NCBI GenBank assembly: GCA_030665765.1
Contig: DAOUZE010000002.1
Coordinates: 1 to 47,763, forward strand
Direction of reading: 5' to 3'
DNA length: 47,763 nucleotides
Origin: Filomicrobium sp.
Lineage (GTDB): Bacteria; Pseudomonadota; Alphaproteobacteria; Rhizobiales; Hyphomicrobiaceae
Under the pieces are notes generated by a model that was given only the letters and a program-made list of their open reading frames with translations, ran no database searches and had not been told where the DNA came from. Both the position numbers and the translations under genes were made by a program. This document shows, piece after piece, positions 1 to 8,216 of this stretch (the stretch's first letter is position 1; each line of letters opens with the position of its first letter).

Positions 1-1151
1 GTCCATGGCTCACGAATCAAGGCGCGCAGAGAGTTGTCCAGTTGAGCCGCGTTGATGCGGACGTGAATGTGGGAGGTGCCCAATCCGGTGGCATCCAGCA
101 AACCACGCAAGGCAGCCAGAGACCGCTTCATCTGGGCCGATTCGACGACGTCAATCAGTGCATCAATCAACTTCACCAAAGGTTCCACGGACGTCAGGTT
201 GTAGCTGTCGCTCGCTGCAATGACGTTGGCGGCATTGGCAAGGCCGGCGAAATCACTGCCGACGCTATCAAGCGCTTGGACATGCTCTTGGACCGCCGCG
301 ATGGCAAGATCGAGTTTGCCGGTCAGCTGGCGGCTGATGCGTTCGACATCGGGCTCTTCGCCAAGGCGGTGCTTTAGCAAAAGAAAGCGTTGGCGGATAT
401 CGTTCAAGGCCGACAGCTTTTCCTGGAGGCGAAGCTTGAGGGAATCGATCCAGGTGATGTCGGTGCGACCGTCGAGATCATAACCGACCCAGGAGGCGAT
501 CGTCGCCAGCTTCGGCGTAGCCTGAAAGGCCTTATCGCCAAAGGTGTCGTGGGCGACGCGATAGAAGCGATTGAGCAAACCCTCAAGCGCATTACGAAGA
601 TTGGCAAGAGACGACTGTGCGCGGCGGTGCTCATAGGCTAGATCGATTGGTTCGTCGGGACGATGTGGCGGACGGGCGCGGTCGACAGCAAGCTCGTGAC
701 CGCTGGCTGCGATCTCCACCATTTGCGCGGCGAGCGCTTCGGAAACACCGAAGGTCGGATGAGCGGTTAGCACTATACCGGCTTTGGCGCGTGACCAAGC
801 TGCTTGGAAGGCTTCGAAGTCGGACGTGTTGCCTTGCTTTGAAATGGTCGATGCGACGAGTGCCGCAAAACCATTGCCATCCTCGGTTCCTACTCCAAGG
901 CCGACACGCTCGCGTAACGTGCGGGCGCGATTGAGGAGGGCGCGGTCCATCACCCGGGCGGCTACGTCCCTGAGGTCGGGTAGCGTTATTTCATCGGCTT
1001 CCAGTCGGCGGGAAAGCTCGAAAGCGACTGATACGATCGGATTGAGCCAGGGCGCGTCGGGCAGATTGCTGCGAAGCTCGCGTAACTCATCGCGGAGCTT
1101 GAACTCATCGAGCGGCAGTCCCGCCGTCGAAGACGTTTGATCTTTGAGCAC
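1..1151 (-). CDS. ppc: Phosphoenolpyruvate carboxylase, N-terminal part (3' end off window)
   Basis: This is the start of PEP carboxylase, which adds bicarbonate to PEP to give oxaloacetate and feeds C4 acids into the serine cycle. The frame is open on the minus strand from 1151 to the window edge without a stop, about 383 codons of a family usually near 900. The key motif LTAHPTFG lies around residue 130; most enzymes have E after HPT, here it is F. A second family segment, YDLDGRTDI, follows. I chose GTG at 1151, about 10 nt after AAGGAAGG; an in-frame TTG at 1172 is an alternative. It follows mtkB by 76 nt in the same direction and is probably the last gene of the operon. The identity rests on motif and context, since the C-terminal catalytic half is outside the window. 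Confidence 0.88.
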   Translation of the reverse strand, partial: MLKDQTSSTAGLPLDEFKLRDELRELRSNLPDAPWLNPIVSVAFELSRRLEADEITLPDLRDVAARVMDRALLNRARTLRERVGLGVGTEDGNGFAALVASTISKQGNTSDFEAFQAAWSRAKAGIVLTAHPTFGVSEALAAQMVEIAASGHELAVDRARPPHRPDEPIDLAYEHRRAQSSLANLRNALEGLLNRFYRVAHDTFGDKAFQATPKLATIASWVGYDLDGRTDITWIDSLKLRLQEKLSALNDIRQRFLLLKHRLGEEPDVERISRQLTGKLDLAIAAVQEHVQALDSVGSDFAGLANAANVIAASDSYNLTSVEPLVKLIDALIDVVESAQMKRSLAALRGLLDATGLGTSHIHVRINAAQLDNSLRALIREPW

Positions 1152-1227
1152 CGCTTTTGAGCCTTCCTTCAAACTGTTCCGTCTACACCAGGTGCGCCCT
1201 GGTCCGTCGTCGCGGGGTCCTTTACCG

Positions 1228-2121
1228 TTAGGCCGCCAACTTGGCGACGACCGCGGCGACGGTCGATCCCATGTCCGAGGGGGTTGGCGAGATGGCCACA
1301 CCGGCGGCTTTGAGGATCTCAACTTTCTCCGCTGCGGACTCGCCGAAGCTTGTCACGATGGCACCCGCATGCCCCATGCGGCGGCCCTTTGGAGCGGATA
1401 GACCCGCAATGTAGGCGATGACCGGTTTCGACATGTGGTCACGAGCGTACTCCGCACCTTCGGCTTCCTGAGGGCCGCCGATTTCGCCGATCATCAAAAC
1501 AGCATCTGTCTCGTCGTCCTTCTCGAACTCTTCAAGAATGTCGCGGAACGAAGTGCCGTTGATCGGGTCGCCACCGATGCCGACGCTGGTTGAGATGCCG
1601 AGGCCCAGAGCCTTCAGCTGCTCAGCTGCTTCGTAGCCGAGCGTGCCCGACCGTCCGATAATCCCGATGCGGCCGCGCTCGTAGATGTGTCCTGGCATGA
1701 TGCCAAGCATTGCGCGTCCTGGGGAAATCGTACCGGCGCAGTTGGGGCCAGCCAACTGCATGCGGTTCGCCTTCTTGTAGCGACGCATGTAGCGTTTGAC
1801 GCGGATCATGTCCTGAGCCGGAATACCGTCGGTTATGCACGTGCAGTATTTGATCCCTGCGTCGGCAGCTTCCATGATGGCGTCGGCCGCGAATGGCGGC
1901 GGCACGAACACAATTGATACTTCAGCCCCGGTCTCAGCAACAGCGCCCTTGACGGTGTTGAAGACTGGACGACCGAGATGTTCGGTGCCGCCCTTGCCTG
2001 GAGTTACGCCGCCAACGACGTTGGTGCCGTAATCAATCATTTCCTGAGCGTGGAACGTCCCAATACGGCCGGTGAAGCCCTGGATCAGGATCTTGGTGTT
2101 TTCGTTGACGAAAATCGCCAT
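1228..2121 (-). CDS. mtkB: Malate-CoA ligase (malate thiokinase) alpha subunit
   Basis: This 297-residue protein belongs to the succinyl-CoA synthetase alpha family. With MtkA it forms malyl-CoA from malate, CoA and ATP in the serine cycle. The N-terminal CoA-binding Rossmann segment includes [13 protein letters not shown] (residues 13-25). The ligase domain has the phosphohistidine loop GHAGAIV, with the active His near residue 251. Length matches MtkB and SucD alike. The assignment to malate rather than succinate rests on its place between mclA/mtkA and ppc in a serine-cycle operon, as in Methylobacterium. It starts 15 nt after the mtkA stop, so the two subunits are probably translated together. 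A normal SucCD pair elsewhere in the genome would support the specialisation. Confidence 0.93.
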   Translation of the reverse strand: MAIFVNENTKILIQGFTGRIGTFHAQEMIDYGTNVVGGVTPGKGGTEHLGRPVFNTVKGAVAETGAEVSIVFVPPPFAADAIMEAADAGIKYCTCITDGIPAQDMIRVKRYMRRYKKANRMQLAGPNCAGTISPGRAMLGIMPGHIYERGRIGIIGRSGTLGYEAAEQLKALGLGISTSVGIGGDPINGTSFRDILEEFEKDDETDAVLMIGEIGGPQEAEGAEYARDHMSKPVIAYIAGLSAPKGRRMGHAGAIVTSFGESAAEKVEILKAAGVAISPTPSDMGSTVAAVVAKLAA

Positions 2122-2136
2122 TTCATGTCGCCTCCC

Positions 2137-3318
2137 TTAAGCGGCTTCAGCGTTTGAGTCTTTGGCCGCAGCAACCGCTTTCTCGGCGGCGTCGCGGAGG
2201 CTTTCGGCAGCCCGCAGCGTAAGACCACTTTCGGCAATAATCTTTCGGCCCTCTTCGACGTTGGTACCGGCGAGGCGGACAACGACGGGTACCTTGATGT
2301 CAAGCTCCTGGACCGCGAGCACGACGCCCTTGGCGACCCAGTCGCAACGATTGATGCCTGCAAAGACGTTGACCAGGACCGCCTTGACATTGGAGTCGCG
2401 CAATACCGCTCGGAACGACTTTTGAACCCGTTCCGGGCTGGCACCGCCGCCGATGTCGAGGAAGTTGGCGGGTTCACCGCCGGCGACCTTGATCATGTCG
2501 AGCGTCGCCATAGCGAGCCCCGCACCGTTGACGATGCAGCCGATATCACCTTCCAGGCCAACATAGGAGAGACCGCGGTCTGAGGCGTAGGTCTCGCGCG
2601 GATCTTCCTGCGACTTGTCGCGCAGCTCGGAAATCTGCGGGCGGCGGAACAGTGCGTTGTCATCAAACGACATCTTTGCGTCGAGGGCGACGACGGCGCC
2701 TTCCTGGGTAATGACCAGCGGATTGACCTCAACCATGGTGGCGTCAAGATCGCGGAAGGCACGATAACAACCAAGGATAGTGCGCTCGAACTTGTTGACG
2801 AGCTCGGGCTCAATTCCGAGACCGAAAGCGATTTCCCTGGCTTGGAAGCCCTGCATGCCGACAGCAGGGTCGACGACCACATTGAGTACCGAATCCGGAT
2901 CGCTTTCTGTGATCTCCTCGATGTCCATGCCACCGGCAGCGGAGGCGCAGACGACGATGCGTTCCTTGGCCCGGTCCATCACCAAGGAGAGGTATATCTC
3001 CTTGTCGATGTTGGTGCCTTCTTCGATGTAGAGGCGCGAGACCAGTTTGCCTTGCGGCCCGGTCTGCGTGGTGACCAGCTTTTTACCCAGGAGCGTGTCG
3101 GCGGCCTCCCAGATGTCCTCGTCAGTGCGGCACATCTTGACGCCGCCCGCCTTGCCACGCGCACCGGCGTGGATCTGGGCCTTTACGACCCAGACCGAAC
3201 CGCCGATCTCGTTTGCGCGATAGGTTGCCTGTTCTGGGGAATAGGCAAGGCCGCCGCGGGGGATAGGCACTCCGAACTTCGACAGAAGTTCTTTGGCTTG
3301 ATATTCGTGGATATCCAT
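2137..3318 (-). CDS. mtkA: Malate-CoA ligase beta subunit (ATP-grasp)
   Basis: This 393-residue protein is of the succinyl-CoA synthetase beta family and is the partner of MtkB. It opens with [18 protein letters not shown], the typical start of the family. The ATP-grasp domain fills roughly residues 1-235 ([10 protein letters not shown] near 52-61, VEVNPLV near 198). The C-terminal ligase domain has [12 protein letters not shown], the glycine-rich FLDIGGGAS and [10 protein letters not shown]. Malate as substrate is inferred from the neighbours: mclA lies 51 nt upstream and mtkB 15 nt downstream on the same strand. An AGGGAGG-type ribosome-binding site precedes the ATG at 3318. Nothing is truncated or unusual. 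Confidence 0.93.
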   Translation of the reverse strand: MDIHEYQAKELLSKFGVPIPRGGLAYSPEQATYRANEIGGSVWVVKAQIHAGARGKAGGVKMCRTDEDIWEAADTLLGKKLVTTQTGPQGKLVSRLYIEEGTNIDKEIYLSLVMDRAKERIVVCASAAGGMDIEEITESDPDSVLNVVVDPAVGMQGFQAREIAFGLGIEPELVNKFERTILGCYRAFRDLDATMVEVNPLVITQEGAVVALDAKMSFDDNALFRRPQISELRDKSQEDPRETYASDRGLSYVGLEGDIGCIVNGAGLAMATLDMIKVAGGEPANFLDIGGGASPERVQKSFRAVLRDSNVKAVLVNVFAGINRCDWVAKGVVLAVQELDIKVPVVVRLAGTNVEEGRKIIAESGLTLRAAESLRDAAEKAVAAAKDSNAEAA

Positions 3319-3369
3319 TCCGTCCTCCCTTGTTGATTTTACGGCAGCCTTCGCTGTCCGCTTTTTTGA

Positions 3370-4329
3370 TCAGCCCTTACGAGCCGACGCTGCTTCTTTG
3401 ATTGCATCGCTGGTTGCGATGACGTTGCGGGCCATACGCTCGGAAGCGGCATCTATCATCTTGCCGTCGAGAGACGCCGCACCTTTGCCTTGCGCCTCGG
3501 CTTCCTTCAAAGCGACAACCATCCGCTCAGCCTTTTCAACTTCCTTGTCGGTGGGCGAGAACACTTCGTTGGCCATTTTGATTTGGGAGGGATGGATGGC
3601 CCATTTGCCTTCGTAGCCGAGCGCGGCTGCGCGGCGGGCGGAGAGCATGTAACCTTCGGGATCATCGATGCCACCGAACGGACCATCAATCGCGCGCAGG
3701 CCGTAGGAGCGGCATGCGATCAGCATGCGGGTCAGCGAGGCGTGCCACTGATCGCCGGGATAATCGGGATTGAGGCCACCGATCACAACGGTGCGAGAAC
3801 GCAAGCTTGCCGCGTAGTCGGCAACGCCGAAGTGAAGAGCTTCGATGCGGTTAGGGTATTTGGCGACGTCTTCAACGTTGGCCATGCCGATCGCGGTTTC
3901 GATCAAGGCTTCAAGTCCGATGCGGCCCGGCTCGAATCCCTTGGCCTGCTCGATCTGGCTGAGCATGGCATCGACCATATACAGGTCCGCCGGGACACCG
4001 ACCTTGGGGACAAGGATGGTGTCAATGTGCTGGCCAACTTCTTCGATTAGCTCGACGACGTCGCGGTACATGTAATGAGTGTCGAGGCCGTTGATGCGGA
4101 TTGATACCGTCTTACCGGCGCCACTCCAGTCCATCCCCTTCAGAGCCGCGATGATGTTGGCGCGGGCCTTGATCTTCTCGGGCGGTGCAACGGCATCTTC
4201 AAGATCGAGGAAAATGTAGTCGGCTTCGCTATTCAAAGCCTTTTCAAACATAGTGGGGTTGGAACCCGGCACGGCAAGTTCGCTGCGGTGCAGGCGTGCT
4301 TTGCGAAGGTTGTATAGCGTATGACTCAT
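3370..4329 (-). CDS. mclA: L-malyl-CoA lyase (CitE/HpcH family)
   Basis: The 319-residue product cleaves malyl-CoA to acetyl-CoA and glyoxylate, the step that closes the serine cycle. It is of the CitE-like HpcH/HpaI superfamily. Seen in order are ELAVPGSNPTMFEKA, the DLEDAVAP motif (residues 42-49), RINGLDTHYMYRDV, PKVGVP, the metal-binding EALIETAIGM and FGVADYAASL segments, and WAIHPSQI near the C-terminus. These match malyl-CoA/beta-methylmalyl-CoA lyases rather than citrate lyase. It lies between sgaA (217 nt upstream, with no gene in the gap) and mtkA on the same strand. The 217-nt gap leaves room for an internal promoter. Confidence in the enzyme class is high; activity on methylmalyl-CoA cannot be judged. 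Confidence 0.93.
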   Translation of the reverse strand: MSHTLYNLRKARLHRSELAVPGSNPTMFEKALNSEADYIFLDLEDAVAPPEKIKARANIIAALKGMDWSGAGKTVSIRINGLDTHYMYRDVVELIEEVGQHIDTILVPKVGVPADLYMVDAMLSQIEQAKGFEPGRIGLEALIETAIGMANVEDVAKYPNRIEALHFGVADYAASLRSRTVVIGGLNPDYPGDQWHASLTRMLIACRSYGLRAIDGPFGGIDDPEGYMLSARRAAALGYEGKWAIHPSQIKMANEVFSPTDKEVEKAERMVVALKEAEAQGKGAASLDGKMIDAASERMARNVIATSDAIKEAASARKG

Positions 4330-4546
4330 AGACGTTTTCCTTTGTCCAGTCTGCCATCGTGGTCGTGGCAGGGCCTTTCTAGCTTTTGATTGGTCTTGCT
4401 TGTTTCGGCGAACCCATTGCTATCTGAAAAGCACGCCGATGTGCGTGAGTTTCTTCTCAGGGCAGGGCACGGCTCCTGGTAACGCCGCGGAAGTCCGCGA
4501 CGTTGATCGGCATACCAGATGTGGTTTCGCCGGTGTTTGCTTGACG

Positions 4547-5764
4547 TTAGGCGGCCTTCAGTCCGGCGTCTTCGCGCGAAGAGGCGGATTTGGTTGCCGT
4601 CTCGCTGAAATATTGGGCCGCTGCGCCTGTTCCAGAACCGAGCTCGATTTTGATGCCACTATCGCGTAGCGCCATTTCGACACCGAACAGGGCGCCGCCG
4701 ATCATGACCTCGTCGAGTGCGCCGAGATGACCGATGCGGAAGACCTTGCCGGCGACCTTTGTGAGGCCGACACCGAGCGAAACATTGTAGCGGTAGTAGG
4801 CTGTCTTAACGACATTAGCGCTGTCGATACCTTCGGGCACGTAAATCGCGCTGACCGTGTCCGATTGCCATTTCGGCTCTTTCGCGCAGAGCTTGAGGCC
4901 CCATGCGTCAACCGCCTTGCGCACACCCGTGGCCATTCGGGCGTGACGGGCGAAGATGTTATCCAGACCCTCTTCCGCGATCATGTCGAGAGAAGTGCGC
5001 AGACCGCGAAGAAGCTGGGTTGCTGGAGTGTAGGGGAAGAAGCCGAGGTCGTTGGTCTTGATCATGTCCTCGAACGAGAAGAAGCAACGGTTCATCAGCG
5101 GCTGCTGTGACTTATTGGCCTGCAGGGCCTTGTCGCTGACAGCGAGGATTCCAAGACCGGTCGGCAACATGAAGCCTTTTTGCGAGCCTGAAACGCAGCA
5201 ATCGACACGCCATTCGCCCATCCGCATGTCGATCGAAGCGACGGAGGACACACCATCGACCATAAGAAGTGCGGGGTGATTTGCCGCGTCCATCGCCTTG
5301 CGTACGCCGGCGATGTCGCTGCTAACGCCTGTGGCCGTTTCGTTCTGGGTAGCGAAGACCGCTTTGATCTCGCGGGCGGTGTCTTTGGACAAGATATCGG
5401 CATACTTTTCCAGCGGCACCCCAGTGCCCCACTCTTCGTCGCAGAGGATGACTTCAAGACCCATCCGCTCAGCCATGTCGACCCAAAGGTGCGAGAATTG
5501 ACCGAAGCGGCTCATCAGCACCTTGTCGCCAACGGTGAGAGTGTTCTCGATCGCGGCTTCCCATGCGCCGGTGCCAGAAGCCGGGTAGATGAACACGCGC
5601 CCATCGTTCATCTTGAAGACCTTCTTGATGTCTTCGAACAGGGGCAGGGTGAACTTCGGGAATTCAGGGCTACGCATGTCTTCCATAGGCAAATTCATTG
5701 CCATGCGGACCCGCTCTGGAATATTGGTTGGACCGGGGATGAAAAGGTGCGGCTGTACGAGCAT
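4547..5764 (-). CDS. sgaA: Serine-glyoxylate aminotransferase
   Basis: A PLP-dependent class V aminotransferase of 405 residues that converts serine and glyoxylate to hydroxypyruvate and glycine, a central serine-cycle step. The N-terminus HLFIPGPTNIPERV is typical. The pocket includes ASGTGAWEAA (residues 62-71) and the loop VDGVSS. The Schiff-base lysine is K196 in SGSQKGFMLPTG. I chose ATG at 5764: GGGAGG lies about 11 nt upstream and the protein then begins MLVQPHLF as in relatives. A start six codons further upstream is open but leaves no room for that site. It is the first gene of the operon; 278 nt upstream hold several inverted repeats. Hydroxypyruvate reductase, often the next gene in methylotrophs, is absent here. 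Confidence 0.94.
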   Translation of the reverse strand: MLVQPHLFIPGPTNIPERVRMAMNLPMEDMRSPEFPKFTLPLFEDIKKVFKMNDGRVFIYPASGTGAWEAAIENTLTVGDKVLMSRFGQFSHLWVDMAERMGLEVILCDEEWGTGVPLEKYADILSKDTAREIKAVFATQNETATGVSSDIAGVRKAMDAANHPALLMVDGVSSVASIDMRMGEWRVDCCVSGSQKGFMLPTGLGILAVSDKALQANKSQQPLMNRCFFSFEDMIKTNDLGFFPYTPATQLLRGLRTSLDMIAEEGLDNIFARHARMATGVRKAVDAWGLKLCAKEPKWQSDTVSAIYVPEGIDSANVVKTAYYRYNVSLGVGLTKVAGKVFRIGHLGALDEVMIGGALFGVEMALRDSGIKIELGSGTGAAAQYFSETATKSASSREDAGLKAA

Positions 5765-5934
5765 GAAGCAAGTCCCTCCCAAATCTTTTTAGTTCTTACG
5801 AAGATTGGTCTTGGCCATGGCCGAGACTTCGGTATTGGCTGACCTCCTCGTTTTTATGGACTTTGGTCGAACGCCTCACAACACCCGCGCGGATAGGAAT
5901 TACCACCTGATCGGATAGGCGTCAGGTCAAGAAA

Positions 5935-6033
5935 ATTCTCATCATTAGCAATGGGTTAATCGGGCTCAGCTACCCGAAGGGGTAGGGCGCCTGCCGGGTG
6001 GGTAGGCAGTTTACTACCTTTCATGATGAGAAT
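5935..6033. promoter_or_regulatory. Widely spaced 11-bp inverted repeat around the sgaA upstream region
   Basis: ATTCTCATCAT at 5935-5945 is repeated as its exact reverse complement ATGATGAGAAT at 6023-6033, with 77 bp between. The two arms bracket the CTACCC dyad and lie in the only gap between the regulator gene and sgaA. The arms could be two operator half-sites brought together by looping, or the stem of a long RNA hairpin ending the regulator transcript. No T-run follows either arm, so a simple terminator is unlikely. Confidence 0.35.
5970..5985. promoter_or_regulatory. CTACCC/GGGTAG dyad upstream of the serine-cycle operon
   Basis: A perfect 6-4-6 inverted repeat, CTACCC-GAAG-GGGTAG, sits about 205 bp upstream of the sgaA start. 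A looser GGTAG...CTACC pair follows at 6001-6018. Short dyads of this form suit a dimeric regulator, and the LuxR-type gene next door is the obvious candidate. The protein pairing is inference; only the symmetry is seen. Confidence 0.4.
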
Positions 6034-6041
6034 AGGCGCTC

Positions 6042-6740
6042 TCAGAAGCGTTCGGGGCCCGCGGACAAGAACATCGCGACGGCCATTGCGCGGTTGTTAG
6101 CGCCGATTTTCTCGTAGAGATTCTTCAGGTGATACTTCACCGTGTTGCGCGAGATACCAATCCTTGTCGCTATCTGCTCATTGGTCCAGCCGTTGGCAAG
6201 TGCGCGCAGAAGCTCTTTCTCCCTGACAGTCAGGTTTTCCAGCGGATCGCTCATCAGGGAGCTGATATCAACGAAGGGAATGCTCATGCGTCCTTGCTGA
6301 ACGCACGCGATGGCGTCTATGAGCACGGAGGGATCATCGGCCTTGGAGGTAACACCCCATGCGCCGCTCTTGACGGCTTCACGCAGGACCGCGGGGCTGA
6401 AGTCTCCGGTGTAGATTATGACTCGAGTCGGCAGATTGCGCCTTTTGATGGCGCGAAGGACGTCGCCGCCAGTCATATCGGGCAGGCCCCAGCCGATGAC
6501 ACCGACATCTATTTTCTGGCGCTCACAGGCCGAAATGAACTCCGCACCGCTCGCCACCATTTCACGTACGGCAAAGCGCTCATCGCGGGCGATGTAGTCG
6601 AAAAGCCCCGCTCGCACGATCGGATTTTTATCGGCAACGGCTATCGTGACGCCGTTATGTTTGCGGTTCACCACAAGGTCGGAAGGATCGGAGACGCTGC
6701 GCGGCTCGGATTGGGCGTAGATCTGTGGTCGCGCCTGCAT
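6042..6740 (-). CDS. LuxR/NarL-family regulator with receiver lacking the phospho-Asp
   Basis: A 232-residue two-domain regulator. Residues 30-150 form a receiver-like fold, and about 165-232 a LuxR-type helix-turn-helix (LTVREKELLRALANGWTNEQ, then the recognition helix ISRNTVKYHLKNLYEK). In normal receivers the strand before LPDM carries the phosphorylated Asp; here it reads VIGWGLPDM, with Gly at residue 83. The early acidic pocket is reduced to AVADKN, while the lysine of TSKADDP is kept. Phosphorylation in the usual way is therefore unlikely. It is transcribed in the same direction as, and just upstream of, the serine-cycle operon, so it may regulate C1 genes, as the LuxR-type MxaB does in Methylobacterium. 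That role is inference. The ATG at 6740 has GGAG about 11 nt upstream. Confidence 0.85.
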   Translation of the reverse strand: MQARPQIYAQSEPRSVSDPSDLVVNRKHNGVTIAVADKNPIVRAGLFDYIARDERFAVREMVASGAEFISACERQKIDVGVIGWGLPDMTGGDVLRAIKRRNLPTRVIIYTGDFSPAVLREAVKSGAWGVTSKADDPSVLIDAIACVQQGRMSIPFVDISSLMSDPLENLTVREKELLRALANGWTNEQIATRIGISRNTVKYHLKNLYEKIGANNRAMAVAMFLSAGPERF

Positions 6741-7132
6741 TGAGTTGCATGCTCCAGAGGTGTCGAATCGTACCGGCTATTGTGGCATTCAGTCTACCGT
6801 GAACCGGGTGGAGAAGACCAGCGTTAAGGGGCGCACACTCGAACCGCAAGGAATTGCGCCGCAAAAGGAAAATGCTGCACATGCGGGTTTAGCGCCGCCG
6901 CGAGCTTTGGAACAGCGCTATGAATCAGAGTGGTTTTTGGCGCGCAAGGCAACCGCAGTGCAGTTTTCTTAGCTGCTTGATCTCTAACATGTGGGTAAAC
7001 TTCTGTGCGTTCGCCGCTTCTCGGACGGGCAGTCGTTTACGCTCAACTGGAAGGCATCGACGAAGCCATCTCGGTGAAGCAATCCAACTTGCCCGCCATT
7101 GTCGTTTTAGTGCCATTAGAGCGGATGCGAGA
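6741..7132. other. Intergenic region between two divergent genes
   Basis: A 392-bp stretch separating the regulator gene (leftward) from the hydrolase (rightward). Open frames here lack recognisable protein features and ribosome-binding sites. The frame of the hydrolase is open back to 6920, but that extension has no family similarity that I recognise. Both genes must have promoters here; I cannot point to convincing -35/-10 pairs. Confidence 0.5.
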
Positions 7133-8149
7133 ATGACTACAACGACCACTGCGTGTGCGTTCCTGCCCAACTTCCAAGATCGGTTCCCTTGGTGGGGTGG
7201 CGACCTGCAAACGCTTCGCAACCAACTCATCCCGGGACCGACGCAGCTCGGCGGCGACACCACCGAGGTTCAAGTTCCACTAAGCGACGGCAGCGGTGAT
7301 CGTCTCACCGCCTATATCGATACACCACCCAGCACTCCGAAAAGCCCTCTGGTCTTGCTGATCCACGGCCTGACAGGCTGTTCCGAAAGCACTTACATCC
7401 GTGAAAGTGCGAGGTTTCATCTTGAGCGCGGGCGGCGTGTCTGCAGGCTCAATCTGCGCGGCGCCGGATCGTCGCGACAAACATGCCAAGGCTATTACCA
7501 CGCCGGCTGCACGGATGATCTCATCGATGCTATTGCAGGCCTGGCTGTCGGCGTACTGGCCGAAGGCATCTTCGTCATCGGCTATTCGCTCGGCGGCAAC
7601 ATCCTGCTCAACTTCTTGTCCCGGCTCGGCGACCGCCGCGGCATGGTCGGCGGCGCCACGGTGTGCGCTCCCATTGAACCGCTTCAGGCGGCACATCAGC
7701 TGATGCATGTCCGTAACTTCATCTACCATCAATTCTTACTGCGTCGGATGAAGCGGGACGTACTTGATCCCAATGCCGGTCTCGATGTGAAGGAGGTGGC
7801 TGCTGTTCGGAGATCAAGCTCCGTTTATGAATTCGATGACGTCTTCACCGCGCCCCGCAATGGCTTTGACGGGGTTAAGGACTACTACCGGCGCACGGCC
7901 GGAGCGGCTCATGCCCATCAAGTCGAAGTGCCTTTGTTGATGATCCACGCATTGAACGATCCATGGATTCCAGCGGCGCCCTATCAAAGGCTTGCAGAAA
8001 GCCCGCCCAGGAATGTCGAGCTTGTCCTTGTGCCCAGTGGCGGGCATGTCGGGTTCCACGCGGCTGATTCCAATGAAACGTGGCATGACCGGCGCATTGA
8101 GCAGTTTATTTCGTCGATCCCCTCGCGCGCGAATATGCGAGCGCTGTAA
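7133..8149 (+). CDS. YheT-type alpha/beta hydrolase
   Basis: A 338-residue alpha/beta-fold hydrolase of the YheT group (AB hydrolase superfamily, possible esterases of unknown substrate). The N-terminal region has the family's GGDLQTLRNQL segment. The oxyanion region is LLIHGLTGCSES near residue 75. The nucleophile elbow is GYSLGGN with Ser152, and the acid and base of the triad are seen in HALNDPWIP and SGGHVGF. I start at ATG 7133 because the family begins here; the frame is open 71 codons upstream but that part looks non-coding. The upstream ribosome-binding site is weak. It converges with the DUF2325 gene, leaving 67 bp between the stops. No neighbour hints at a pathway. Confidence 0.85.
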   Translation: MTTTTTACAFLPNFQDRFPWWGGDLQTLRNQLIPGPTQLGGDTTEVQVPLSDGSGDRLTAYIDTPPSTPKSPLVLLIHGLTGCSESTYIRESARFHLERGRRVCRLNLRGAGSSRQTCQGYYHAGCTDDLIDAIAGLAVGVLAEGIFVIGYSLGGNILLNFLSRLGDRRGMVGGATVCAPIEPLQAAHQLMHVRNFIYHQFLLRRMKRDVLDPNAGLDVKEVAAVRRSSSVYEFDDVFTAPRNGFDGVKDYYRRTAGAAHAHQVEVPLLMIHALNDPWIPAAPYQRLAESPPRNVELVLVPSGGHVGFHAADSNETWHDRRIEQFISSIPSRANMRAL

Positions 8150-8216
8150 TAGCGAATGCAAGCCTACCCAGCCGTCCTTCCGAAGATCGATAGTGCTGCC
8201 GCAAACACCGAACCGG

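Noticed and set aside
6745-6972. Plus-strand frame of 75 codons upstream of the hydrolase
   Set aside because: Composition is unlike a protein and it lies in the divergent promoter region.
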